A stretch of 64,000 bases of DNA, taken from NCBI GenBank assembly GCA_024516035.1, contig CM044962.1, positions 7,598,659 through 7,662,658 on the forward strand, given 5' to 3'. Numbering within the stretch: position 1 is the first letter of the stretch; each line of letters starts with the position of its first letter. Under the pieces are notes generated by a model. That model saw only the letters and a list, made by a program, of their open reading frames with translations. It did no database searches and was not told the origin of the DNA. The position numbers and the translations under genes were made by a program. This DNA comes from Bactericera cockerelli (lineage: Eukaryota; Arthropoda; Insecta; Hemiptera; Triozidae). Shown here one piece after another: positions 11,615 to 24,600 of this stretch.

Positions 11615-14600
11615 GAGTGAGTGTGTGTGTGTGTGTGTGTGTGTGTCTGATGGGCTGGCGAAGCGGCGGGTGTAACCCGTTAGTATAAAGAATAAAATGG
11701 AAATAAATAGATAAATACATATGTCCTAACTAAAGGGCAGGGTTATTGCCTATGCCAATCTCTTCCACCCAAACCTATCTCTCCTTGTAAATGTTGTTGT
11801 TGTTGAAACTAACTTGGGTTGGGTGGTAGAGATTGCCAATAACCCCGCTCTTTGTGATTTAAGTAAAGAAATTTCAATTCAGAGTTTACTACTACTACAA
11901 CTGGGGGGGAGTGATGTTCTCTAGCCAAGTTAAATTGAAAGTTGGCTCGTCCTGAACCACATATTTCTATGTGCGATCAACCATCGTGAAGACTATTTTT
12001 TTCTCTCGATTTAACGGTGTTTTAACAAGGCAATAAGCCTGTCGGTCACGCCGGTTTTCAAGCCATTAAGTTCTAGGAAAACTGCAAGCTAGCCTGACTT
12101 GTCAGGGCGGAAAAGTCTGTTGTCTATTTCTAAACTTCTTGCCCATCAGAGGGGAGGCATACTACGGAATGGGCAGGCTACAACACAGACCACAAGCGTC
12201 TTCAGTAGCTCCTGTGTTTCATGGCTACGAAATAAAAAAGGCTGTGAAACACTCATCTTTAAAAAAAAAAGTCCTCTGGTGAGGACTCTAGTACTTACTC
12301 TAGTAAGAACTCCTCATCAAACATAGGATCCGACCCTGACTTCACTTTAGTGCGCGCCACTTTCACCTGAAACACCACGAAGACATTACTTAACAATCAT
12401 CACATACAAGCTAAATTGTGAGATGAAAAAACAAAACAAATTTACGGATTTAAATCCTTCTGGTCATAAGGTTTCCCGTCACCGTGGCAGAGTGAGTTAG
12501 CGCGCTAGGCATTGCACGCATGGTGACCTGGGTTCGATCCCCAGCGGGGCAGGAATTTTTCTGCTCTGTACTTGGATGTACGGGGTCCACTCATTCCTCG
12601 TGAGGAAAACTGAGTAGTTACTTGAATGAGTAACGACTAGTGGCGCCATTACGAGAGTAAAAAGAAATTAGTGTAATAGAATCAGAAAAGTGAAGAAGGC
12701 TCTTAGTAGTGCTGCGCTACCCAAAAAATTGTGAAGAGGCCTTGTGCTTCACCACAAATAAAATCATACAATCATCAATGGAAGGATAACTTGTCATGTG
12801 CCAGCTGATGGGTCTCGAACCCGCGACCTCTGGAATCTTTGGATTCACAGAGTGCCGCCTTTACCACTGAGCTACCGGTCTTACATATTTTATAGTCAAA
12901 CAGGTCTTATATATTTTATAGGATAAAGTATAAAACATAATGAAAAAAAAAGAAGTAAAACGTCATTATTAATTTTATTTACAAATTCACATGAGTGTAA
13001 CTGTAAAGCCTGTATAATTGTATAATATTTATACAAATTTTCGATAAGATTTTATTCGCGCCGTATAATTATTTAAGTATGCAATGTGCAAGAAGTTTCA
13101 GTTCTAGGACAGGGCGGGACAGACAGATAGTCTCACCTGGTTGAGAGAGATCACACAGAAGGGGGAGGGCACCAGCTTGGAGGGGAGACGGTGAGCCTCG
13201 AGGAGGTGAAGAGAGAGACAGCGGAGCTCCCTCACCTTCGCCATCTTGGGGGAGCGGGTCATCTGGGGGACGCAGTGGGGGCGGAGAGCTGTGATCCACT
13301 CCTGGGGAAACAGGGGTGATTTATGGTTTAGTTATTATGATTTAGTAATTATGATTTAGTAACAGGGGTAATTTATGGTTTAGTTATTATGGTTCTTAAA
13401 TACTTACCAAATTTTAAGAAATATTTTTAAAATTTTCAGTTTTCAGTACTTAATTTCAACACACTACACATACACCATACACTACACACTGGACACGGAA
13501 GGTCCCCAGAACAATGGTTCTGGGCGTCCAATAGGTTCACACCAGCATCAATCCTTCCACCACCATGACATCAAACATGGACACGGAAAGTAAAGTAAGT
13601 AACAGAGATAATTTATGGTTTAGTAACAGAGGTAATTTATGGTTTAGTTATTATGGTTTAGTAACAGAGGTAATTTGTGGTTTAGTTATTATGGTTTGTA
13701 AGTAACAGAGGTAATTGTGGTTTAGTTATTATGGTTTAGTAACAGAGGTAGTTTATGGTTTAGTTATTATGGTTTAGTAAATAATAATAAAATAAAGACG
13801 CAGTGGGGGCGCAGAGCTGTGATCCACTCCTGGGAAATTTATTTATTTATTGAAAAGATAGAGCCTTATTATAAGGTCTATTTACATGTTTTTTGTATAA
13901 ATATAAAACTAAAGTAATAGATAAATTATCTGTGAAAAAAAAATCTTATAACTAGAAATACCTATATGAAATACCTATACAAAACTCAAAAAGTATCTAT
14001 GACTATCTGTAATTCTGTATACTTAAGAATAAATAAAAACTATTAATGACTTTATAGTATAGTAGAAGTAAGTATGTCAACCTCTTAATTGTTTTTATAG
14101 TTGTGAGAACAGAGGAAACAGAGGTAATTTATGGTTTAGTTATTATGGTTGAGGAAAAGAGGTAATTTATGGTTCAGTTAGTATGGTTTAGTAACAGAGG
14201 TAATTTATGGTTTAGTTATTTTAGTTGAACTTGAATATAAGGGAAACTTCCATATGAGAGAAGAGAAAGCGAGAAAAATAAAATTATATCAAACATTATC
14301 AAATGTTATTTTATTTGAAAATGTAAATAGGGCTAAAGTTTGAGTCTATCGTTGAGTCACCAGTGGTGGTGATGGAAAGTCTTGTGGTGTCACACCAGAT
14401 TTTTATTTATTTATTTACACTTTATTTATTTTTACAAAAAAATCATCAACAAAGAATTAATAACAATAAATTAAAAAAAACAACTTACTAGTATCTACAA
14501 AAAAATAATAAAGGTCAATATTAATTTTTAATTACAATTGTTTTGTAATCCGGGGCGAATTTAATGCCTCAGGCATTCTCTGCCACTTAATTTTTTATCA

Positions 14601-15589
14601 ACATTACCTGGGTGGTCTCCGCATACTCGGAAGAGAGGTACGTGGTGTTGGCAAGACACGGTAGAGCAAGACCAGGTCAGGTAATAATAATACCGTTGAG
14701 TCACCAGTGGTGGTGATACGGAAAGTCTTGTGGTGTCACACCAGATTTTTTATTAATACTAATTAATATTTTTATTAATATTAATAAAAATATTAATTTT
14801 TTTTATTATTAATATATTTTTTTTAATTTTTTTTTTATTTAAAAAAAAATATTAAAAAAGTTTTTATTAATAAAAATATTAATAAAAACGGAAACCAGAT
14901 TAATAATATTACCTGGGTGGTCTCCGCATACTCGGAAGAGAGGTACGTGGTGTTGGCAAGACACGGCAGAGCGCGCTCCACTATCTGGAAGCAGAACTGG
15001 CGGCTGAACACAGAGTCGTGTACTGGGTAGAGGTAGGCGCACGCCAGGTCGATCAGGCCTTTGGGCTTCGTGCGCTGTGAAAAAAAATAATAGAGTTAAA
15101 CCAATTGAGGGTTGGGTGGAAGAGATTGCCACAGGCAATAACCCCGCCCTTTAGGTAGGACATTTCTCTCTTTTTTTTTCCTTCTTGTGTATTTGTTTAA
15201 TCTTTTTGTTTTTCTTTATATTTCATTGTGTTCTACTGTATATATTTTTTGTTCTACCTAATAAAGCTTAAAAAAAAAAAAAAAAAAAAAAAAATTGACG
15301 CCTGAACTGTTAGAAAACGTTGATCCATTTTGAAAAAATAAATATCAAAATTACTGATAGAACAACTGTTGGAACTGTCTAGTAAAATTCAAAAGGTAGC
15401 AAATATTGTCAACAATGCGAACTATAATGGTATAAAGTGGTAAAATGTACCGTATTGAACTAACAGGTCAGAAACTTGCACTGCCTCCATCGTTGCCATA
15501 TGGCAACGCTAGGCGTTAATGGGTTAAGCAAAATAGTGTCACATTAAATTTAGCGTTACGCTATTTCAAATGGTATCAAAAAGGCATGA

Positions 15590-15628
<39 letters not shown>

Positions 15629-18600
15629 AATCGGAGCAAAAAAATATTTCTTTTTACGAAAACAAACACAATACTTCCAATTTCTAATATTAGAAATTTC
15701 TAGGAAGTAAAAAATTGCGCCTGTACAGAAACGAGTTTGTTCGACTACCGTCACAGAGTGCAAATCTAATTATTTATCTCATTACCTTGGGTTTGTTGTA
15801 GAACCAAAGAGAACCATAAAGATTGTAGAACAAAACTTCTTAGAAGCTTTAGCTTGGGAAAAATACCTTTGTATATGTTATCTTGTTATTAAATAAATAA
15901 ATAAATTTAAAAAAAGTCGTACCTTGGGGTTATCGTAGAAGCAGAGGTGTGTGTCCGTACCGTCCACAATGAACACAAAGTAGAGACTCTTCCATTTCTT
16001 GTTCTTCTCGCTTTTCTTTAGCAGGTACCCTTGCATGCGAATGCCTGGGGAAAATATTAATAATAATAATAATTAAACTTGAGTAAATAGAGTGGGTCGA
16101 AAAGTTATTTTGTTTTATTTCATTAACGCTTTTCCGGGTTGTCTTTATACAAATTTTCGATAAGATTTTATTCGCGCCGTATAATTATTTAAGTATGCAA
16201 TGTGCAGTTTTCGTTCTAGTCACCAGTTGATCCGTTCAAGAAGTCGCCAGTTGATAAACTCGATCTTCAGTCCTACTTGCTTAAATTTTAGTTCCGATAA
16301 ATTTCTAATATTTTTTTTACTGAAAGGCAGGAAAAAAATCTTTCAAAGACACCCAGATCCATTCTAACCTGGGGTGTGGGATTTCCACGCAGTAAAAACC
16401 CACCTTCTCTAAAAGCTAACCGCACTTAGAACCGAAAAATATCATTACTTCAAGTATTTTTTACTTCCGAGAAATTTCTAATATTAGAAATCGGAAGTAT
16501 TGTGTTCGTTTTTGTAAAAAAAAATATTTTTTTGCTCCGATTTCAATTTTTTTCATATTTCTGGACGTTTCATAACCTACTGAGTAAATTTGGTTTTGTG
16601 TCCGTCTGTCGGTCTGTCGATCCGTCGGTCTGTTAAAACGATTCCTTGTAACGCGCAAATCTCAGAAACTACTCGACCGATTTTGTTGAAATTTTGCACA
16701 TATCTAGGAGACATTCTGTAGATGGTCCCATTTTAAATTCATTGAATTCGTACTAGCGGTTCTGGGTGAAAGAGACCATGCGCCTGACCACTAACTTTTT
16801 ACTTAAACGCTTATATCTCGTGAACGGTACACTCGATTTTGATGAAATTTTGTAAGAATATGCATATTATTGTTTTTCTTAAGTTATTTATATTTATTTT
16901 TAAATTAATTATAATTTGACTCTGATATATAAGAAAATCCGAAATTTTGGACAAAAAAGTCAAAAAATAAGGACCACGACTTGCCGATACAGAATTTTTT
17001 GTGGAATCTAGATTGTAGAAAAAACGGTTTTCTACCATATAAATCAAATTTGAAGAAAATCGGTTCAGTCGTTTTGGAGATACAATTAATTTTGTATAAA
17101 ATCTCAAAACTGGCACGTGTTAACAATGTGAAACAATCACGAGGAAGTATTGTGTCCATAATTGGCAGTGTTTTTTATATACATATAGATTAGAAATCAG
17201 AAGTATTTTGTTCAATCTGTATATAATTTTTTTTGTATATAAAAAAATATTTTATTGCTCCGATTTCAATTTTTTCATATTTCTGGACGTTTCGTTTCAT
17301 AACCTCCTGAGCAACCTCCTTTTTACGCGCAAATCTCAGAAACTACTGAACGGATTTTGACGAATTTTTGTAAACATATAAAAGACATTCTGTAGACGGT
17401 CCCATTTTTTAAATTCATCAACTTCGCACTAGCGGTTCTTGGTGATAGAGGCCATGCGCCTGAGAACTAACTTTTAACTTAAACTCTTATATCTCGTGAA
17501 CGGTACACCCGATTTTGATTAAATTTTGTATGTACATGCGTATTAGCGTTTGACATAGTGCATTTATATTTATTTTTTTAAATAAATTTTGATTTAGCTC
17601 TGATATTGAAGAAAATCTAAAATTTTGGACAAAAAAGTAAAAAATAAGGTTCACGACTTGCCGATACAGAATATTTTGTAGATTCTGGAATGTAGGGAAA
17701 TGGTATTCTACCAAAAATAACACATTCGAAGATGATCGGTCGAGTGGTTTTGGAGATATAAGTGATTTAATAATCGTCGTGTCAATGGACTTTAAACATT
17801 GACCTGGTCCTCCAGGTTGGGGGTTGGGCTTCGGGCTAGCGACCCGAAACCTTAAAATGTCCCTCGGGACAAAATGCTACGAAACTTCAACAGAAGCCTC
17901 GGAACAAAAATGGACTGCTTAACTGGACTGAAAATCGGAACGAATATCTGGACATGAATACCAGGACACGGAAAAAATATGATACAAACGATCTTCAATT
18001 GGCCACATGGAATGTGAGAACATTATTACAAGCAGGCAAAATGCAAGAGTTGGCCAATGAAATGATTAAACACAAATTGGACATCATAGCATTGCAAGAG
18101 ATAAGATGGCAGGGTCAAGGTAGGATTGATAAGAAAGACTACAGTATAATATACAGCGGACCTGAAGCAAGAACTGGACACTTGGGCACCGGTTTTATAA
18201 TAAACAAATCAGTAAGAGGCAGCATTATGGAATATAATTACATCAATGATAGAATATGTGGAATACGCCTGAAGGGAAAATTCAGAAATATCTCTGTCAT
18301 CTCTGTTCATGCACCAACAGAAGAAAAATCTGATGAAGACAAAGAAATATTCTATGATGAGTTAGACCAATTACTATCACAAATACCTAGATATGATATA
18401 AAACTCATCATGGGTGATTTCAATGCCCAAATTGGAGGACATGAGGATCAAGCAGAAGTAGCTGGGAAATACTCACTTCACAAGGAAAACAGCAAGAATG
18501 GAGACTACCTCACAGACTTTGCAGCTCAAAACAAACTTTTCATCCGAAGCACATCCTTCCAACATAAAACAATTCATCTTGGCACATGGAAAATTCCTGG

Positions 18601-21600
18601 AAGGGAAGAGGTCAATCAAATTGATCATGTTCTGGTGTCTAAAAGACATTACTCGTCAATAATGGATGTAAGAGCATGCCGAGGACCCAACATAGATTCT
18701 GATCACTACTTGGTTAAAGTAGTTATGAGAGAAAGAGTAGCTGTACTACAAAACCTTAAAAGAACAAGGCAGATGAAATGGAATATTTCAAATTTAAAAA
18801 ATGATGATAACCTATTACATCAATATCAAGAAAAACTAAAAGAAGAACTAGAAGGAACGCAAGGTACAACAATCAATGAAAAATGGGAACACGTCAAGGA
18901 CAGCATACTGAAAGCCGCAAAAGAAATTGTTGGTGAGATTGGTAATGAGAGAAACCGTGGATGGTTTGACCAAGAATGTGAGGAGATTATAAACAAGAAG
19001 AATCGAACAAGACGGGCTATGTTAGCTAGAAATACAAGGAGAAACTGTGAAGCCTATAAGGAATTAAGAAAAGAAGCCAAAAGAATCCTGAAAAAGAAAA
19101 AGAAAGATAGTATGACAGACAAGATCAAAGAAATTGAATATATGAATAGAGAAGGTGAGCAGAGAAAGTTCTATCAAGCACTGAAGAAAACACAGAAAAA
19201 ATTTCAACCAAGAGCCAGAGGATACAGGAACAATGATGGAACTATAGAAATGGACGAAAGTAAAATAATAGAGAAGTGGAAAACGCATTTTGAAAACCTT
19301 TTGAACAAAGATTGTGAAAACGAAACTGTACAAAACACCACTATAGCCGATGTCAACCAAAGGCTAGAAGATGTACCAAGTATAGATGAAGTGTCTAATG
19401 CAATAAAAAGAATGAAAAACAATAGAGCTCCAGGAGAAGATGGTGTTGTCGCAGAACTTATAAAATATGGAGGATATGCTATAGAAAATACAATACATGA
19501 CATGATAAAACAAGTATGGGAGAATGAGACCATGCCCGATGGTTGGAATGTGGGGATAATTTGCCCCATACACAAGAAAGGAGACAAATTGATGTGTGAG
19601 AACTATCGTGGAATCACCCTACTCAGTACAGCATACAAGGTACTAACAACCATAATCAACAACAGAATTAAGGAATTTACAGAGGACAAAATTGGTGAAT
19701 ACCAATGCGGATTTAGAACAGCAAGAGGTACCAATGATCAATTATTTGTTGTAAGACAAATTTTCGAAAAATGTTATGAATATGACATAGATTTACACAT
19801 ACTATTTATTGACTTTAAACAAGCCTTTGATCAGATTCAGCGCAGCAAAGTGAAAATCGCCATGCAAGATCTCAACATACCCGCAAAACTAATTAACCTT
19901 GCGATGATGACCATGCAAAAATCAAAAGCCAAGGTGAAGATAGACAATATCCTAAGTGACCCTTTTGAAATCAACGCAGGGGTAAGGCAAGGTGATTCAC
20001 TTTCTGCAACTCTATTCATTATTGCACTACACAAAGCTGTTAAAAACATTGACCAAAGAGGCACTATCTTTATTAAATCCACCCAGATTTGTGCATACGC
20101 TGATGACATTGCCTTAATATCGCGGACAAAACAAAGACTGATTGAATTATACAAAGAATTGGAGGAAAAAGGCAAAGAACAGGGATTAATTGTGAATGTG
20201 AGTAAAACCAAGTTTATGAAACTATCAGCCTCAGAAGAAAGAAGAACATTGGAAGACCTACAAATTGGTGACAAAAAGTTTTAAGGAGTTACAAAATTCA
20301 AATATCTTGGTGAAATAATCAATAACAATGGAAGAACTAGTAACGCAATTCAAGAAAGAATACAACTGGGAAACAAAGCATACTTCGCTAATCAAAAACT
20401 CCTCAAAAGCAAGCTTATATCTAGAAATACCAAGTTAAAAATCTATAAGACCACCATTCGACCAATAATCACATATGGTAGTGAAAACTGGGTACTAACC
20501 AAAGACGACCAAGAAAAGATCCGAAGATTCGAAAGAAAAATTATTCGCAGAATTTATGGTCCCGTCAGAGTAGATGAAGATAACTGGCGTATCAGGTACA
20601 ATTCCGAAATCCATGACATACTCAACGGGGAAGATATAATTAAGTTCATCAAGTCTCAACGAATAAGATGGTTTGGTCATGTACAACGCATGGATGAATC
20701 AAGAATGCCCAAAAAAATCATGAATGCAAAAATATACAGTACCAGGAAAAGAGGAAGACCCAGGATGAGATGGATTGATGATGTCACTAAAGACCTGCAA
20801 ATGATTGGAGTCAGAGGATGGAAAGACGTAGTAAACAACAGAGTTGAATGGCGAAGCATTGTTGAAGAGGCCAAGGCCCACTCCGGGCTGTAGTGCCAAT
20901 TGGTAAGGTAAGGTAAGTGATTTAATAAAAAATCTCAAAATTGCCACCCGTTTGCAATGTTTTTTGTTAGCTGTCACAAGTGTCACACATACCTTTGATC
21001 TTCTTCAGTCCCACTTGCTCCCGACACTCTCTGAGAGTGGCGTAAATCTTCTCTGCATGCTGCACAGGCTTAATCTTGGCGTCCACTTCACTCACAGTCT
21101 ATGAAGAGAAAATAAATAGATGATGGCAAATTCGAAAAGGTAATATACATATAGGTTGTTAAGGTGAGCTTTTACAACACCTTGCCGCACACAATAGGGA
21201 TATTTTTCTTTTGGATAATTTTTTTTTCCAGGTTCGATATTTCCAAATATTTCCATTTTATTCCAAATATTTCCAGTTTAGCTTCCCCACTATTCGTGAA
21301 AGAAAAATGCGTTTCGGTACTTTTAAAGATAAACAATGGAGTTAACCTATAATAATGCTTTTTCTTTGTGTTATTATGTCACAATTTTAGTGGGTAGCGC
21401 AGAATCATAGGACTTTACCACTTTAATTTACAATATCTCGTATTATTTTTTTTGCCTATGATTCTGCCACTGGTCGCTGCTTTACATCAGAGCAGCTACT
21501 CATTTTTCCTCACGAGGTATGAGTGGACCCCAAACATCCAAGTACAGAGCAGAATCCTCCCCCGCTGGGAATCGAACCCAGGTCACCATGTGTGCAATGC

Positions 21601-24600
21601 CTAGCGCGCTAACTCACTCTGCCACAGTGACTACTATCAACCTTAACCTATAAAAGAACTGGTAGCAAGAATTTTCTTCTTCCAGTTTGGTTAACCAAAC
21701 TGGAAGAAGATTTTTCCTCTTCCAAAAGAAATATGACTTGCTTCCAGTTTTTTCATTTTATTCCAGTTGCATCCAATTTGGTTAGAAAGAAAAATACGGC
21801 TATTGCTATCACCAGGAGGCATCTATTATTCTCAACGTTGCTTAACAAAAGTGTTTACTTCAAGAAGCTTACGATATTGGTAATGTTTTTTTTTATCCGT
21901 TTTTTCTTCTTATTCATAGAATTCCTATAAAGGAGGTTGTTAGTAAGCGTCTCGAAGGAGGACGTTTAACAGACACGGTAACATTTTTGTCAGGCTGAAA
22001 GACAAGTGCGCTATCTCACTCACTACTGGTCTACTCCCTGTTTAGAGTCCCCCAGCCAGACGTACCTAATTTGTCGACTACAGTAAAATTTGTAAAATAA
22101 TATTCTACCCACAAATTTCTGAAGACCCTCTTACGGCACCACAAAGAAATATCGCCTAACGTATATTCCATTGCTGGGGTTTCTTGGAAATTTCGGGGGT
22201 GGTTTTGTCCCCAACCCCCCCCCCCCCCCTGGCTACGCCACTGGAATTGACGGTAATAATATCCACCTACATTAAGGGCGAAATTAATAGACGTTTTTGT
22301 AATACCTCTGTAGCGCTAAGTCTTGGATTGCGTACTGTTTTAGATAGCGAAAATCAAAGCTAAGGAATGACTTGAGTTATCGATTTTGTCTATTAATTAC
22401 GCCCTAAAATCATGTCAAAACTTCTGGCCCTTTTTTAAAAAAAGATGCGTGTTTCATAGCCTTTTTTATTTGGTAGTCATGAAACAGGAGCTACTGTAGA
22501 CGCTTGTGGTCTGTGTTGCAGCCTGCCCATCCCGTAGTATGCCTCCCCTCTGATGGACGAGAAGTGACACAATACTTCCCATTTGATTTAGGTGCTGGGT
22601 CAACACAAGCGCATTGGAAGGGGATACCTTACAAACAACTCTAATCAAATTTAGAAAACAATTTTTTTGTCGGTTCGGGGGATCGAACCTTCTAAATGGC
22701 AAGCGAGTCTTTACCACTGTGCTAATCGTGCGCTCTATCAGAGTTAGCGGAATTCTTCTGTGTTTTTTTAAATACATTTAAAATGAAACTATTTCAAAGA
22801 GTAATTATCATGATAATTCATAAAATAAAATAATAAAAAAAATTGAAATCGGAGCAAAAAAATATTTTATTTTTTTTACAAAAACGAACACAATAATTCC
22901 GATTTCTAATATTAGAAATTTATCGGAAGTAATAAATAAAGACATAACAAAAAGTCTGGCTGGGGGACTATAAACAGGGAGTAGACCAGCATTGGCTTGG
23001 TTCTGGGGGCCCTTGTCAATTATTAGCCTCCTTGTAAAGACAGTGGTGCAAGTGCTGAGTCATTCCTCCACTGTCTGGCTACCATCATCGTTCACGATGA
23101 GGCCACCCTATGATGAAATAATACTGCATTTTTTTTAAAATACATTTAAAATGAGACTATTTCAAAGAGTAATTATCATAATAATTAATAAAATATCATA
23201 AAAAAAAAATTTTTTTTTTTTTTGCTCCAATAAAAATCAAAATATGGGAGTATTCTCTTCAACTCACCCGCGTGACAGGGAATCCCAGGGTGTGGCCTTC
23301 CACGATCTGCTCTTTTCGGTAGCGGTTGATCACCGCGTCCAAACACTCGAACGTTCGACCGCCCATCATATAGCGCACCGCTCGTTTCTCAATGCGAAAC
23401 CGCTGGATCTGGTTGTTGATGTGGAAGAAGAGAGAATAGTCGCCAGGGGAGTTGTCGCTCGGACGCACCAGGAAACTGCCTGTAGAGGAGACGAACAAAA
23501 AATATGAATTATAACTAGGTTGGGTGGAAGAGATTGCCTGGATCTGATTGTTGATGTGGAAGAAGAAAGAATAGTCGCTCGGACGCACCAGGAAACTGCC
23601 TGGAGAGGAGACGAACAAAAAATATGAATTATAACTAGGTTGGGTGGAAGAGATTGCCTGGATCTGATTGTTGATGTGGAAGAAGAGAGAATAGTCGCTC
23701 GGACGCACCAGGAAACTGCCTGGAGAGGAGACGAACAAAAAATATGAATTATAACTAGGCTGGGTGGAAGAGATTGCCTGGATCTGGTTGTTGATATGGA
23801 AGAAGAGAGAATAGTCGCTCGGACGCACCAGGAAACTGCCTGGAGAGGAGACGAACAACAAACATGAATTATAAGAGCGCGCGATTAGCTCAGTGGTTAA
23901 GCACTCGCTTGCCATGCGGAAGGTCCCGGGTTCGAACCCCCGCGCCGACAAAAATTTGTATTCTTAATTTGGTTACAATTGTTTGTAAGGGATACCTTCC
24001 GGTGCGCTCGTGTTGACCCAGCACCTAAATGGGAAGTATTGTGTCACTTCTCGCCCATCAGAGGGGAGACAATGGAGACATACTACGGGATGGGCAGGCT
24101 ACAACACAGACCACAAGCGTCTACAGTAGCTCCTGTTTCATGGCTAAGAAATAAAAAAAAGGCTGTGAAACACTCATCTTTAAAAAAAAAAAAAAAAAAA
24201 CTAAGTTGGGTGGAAGAGATTGGTGGAAGGGTTGGGTGGAAGAGATTGCCTGGATCTGATTGTTGATGTGGAAGAAGAGAGAATAGTCGCCCGGCGAGTT
24301 GTCGCTCGGACGCACCAGGAAACTGCCTGGAGAGATGAACAAAAAATATGAATTATCATCATCATCATGGGGTGGCGTCATCATGAACGATGGTAGCCAG
24401 ACAGTGGAGTAATGACTCAGCACTTCTACCACTGTCTATACAAGGAGGCTAAAAATTGACAAGGACCCCCAAAACCAAGCCAATGCTGGTCTACTCCCTG
24501 TTTATAGTCCCCCAGCCAGACTGCTGGTCTACTCCCTACCAGACATAAATTATAACTAGGTTATAATTCATAAATATGAATTCATAATTCATAAATATGA

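Noticed and set aside
11388..11720. ORFs of alternating C/V or R/E
   Set aside because: Translations of the GT and GA microsatellite.
23880..23948. A tRNA gene
   Set aside because: The cloverleaf-like head is followed by the S4 SINE body and occurs in several copies; same reasoning for all tRNA-like heads in the window.
23259..23951. A separate 230-aa gene
   Set aside because: It is RASA1 exon 5 plus its in-frame tandem copies and part of an S4 SINE; no independent start or splice support.
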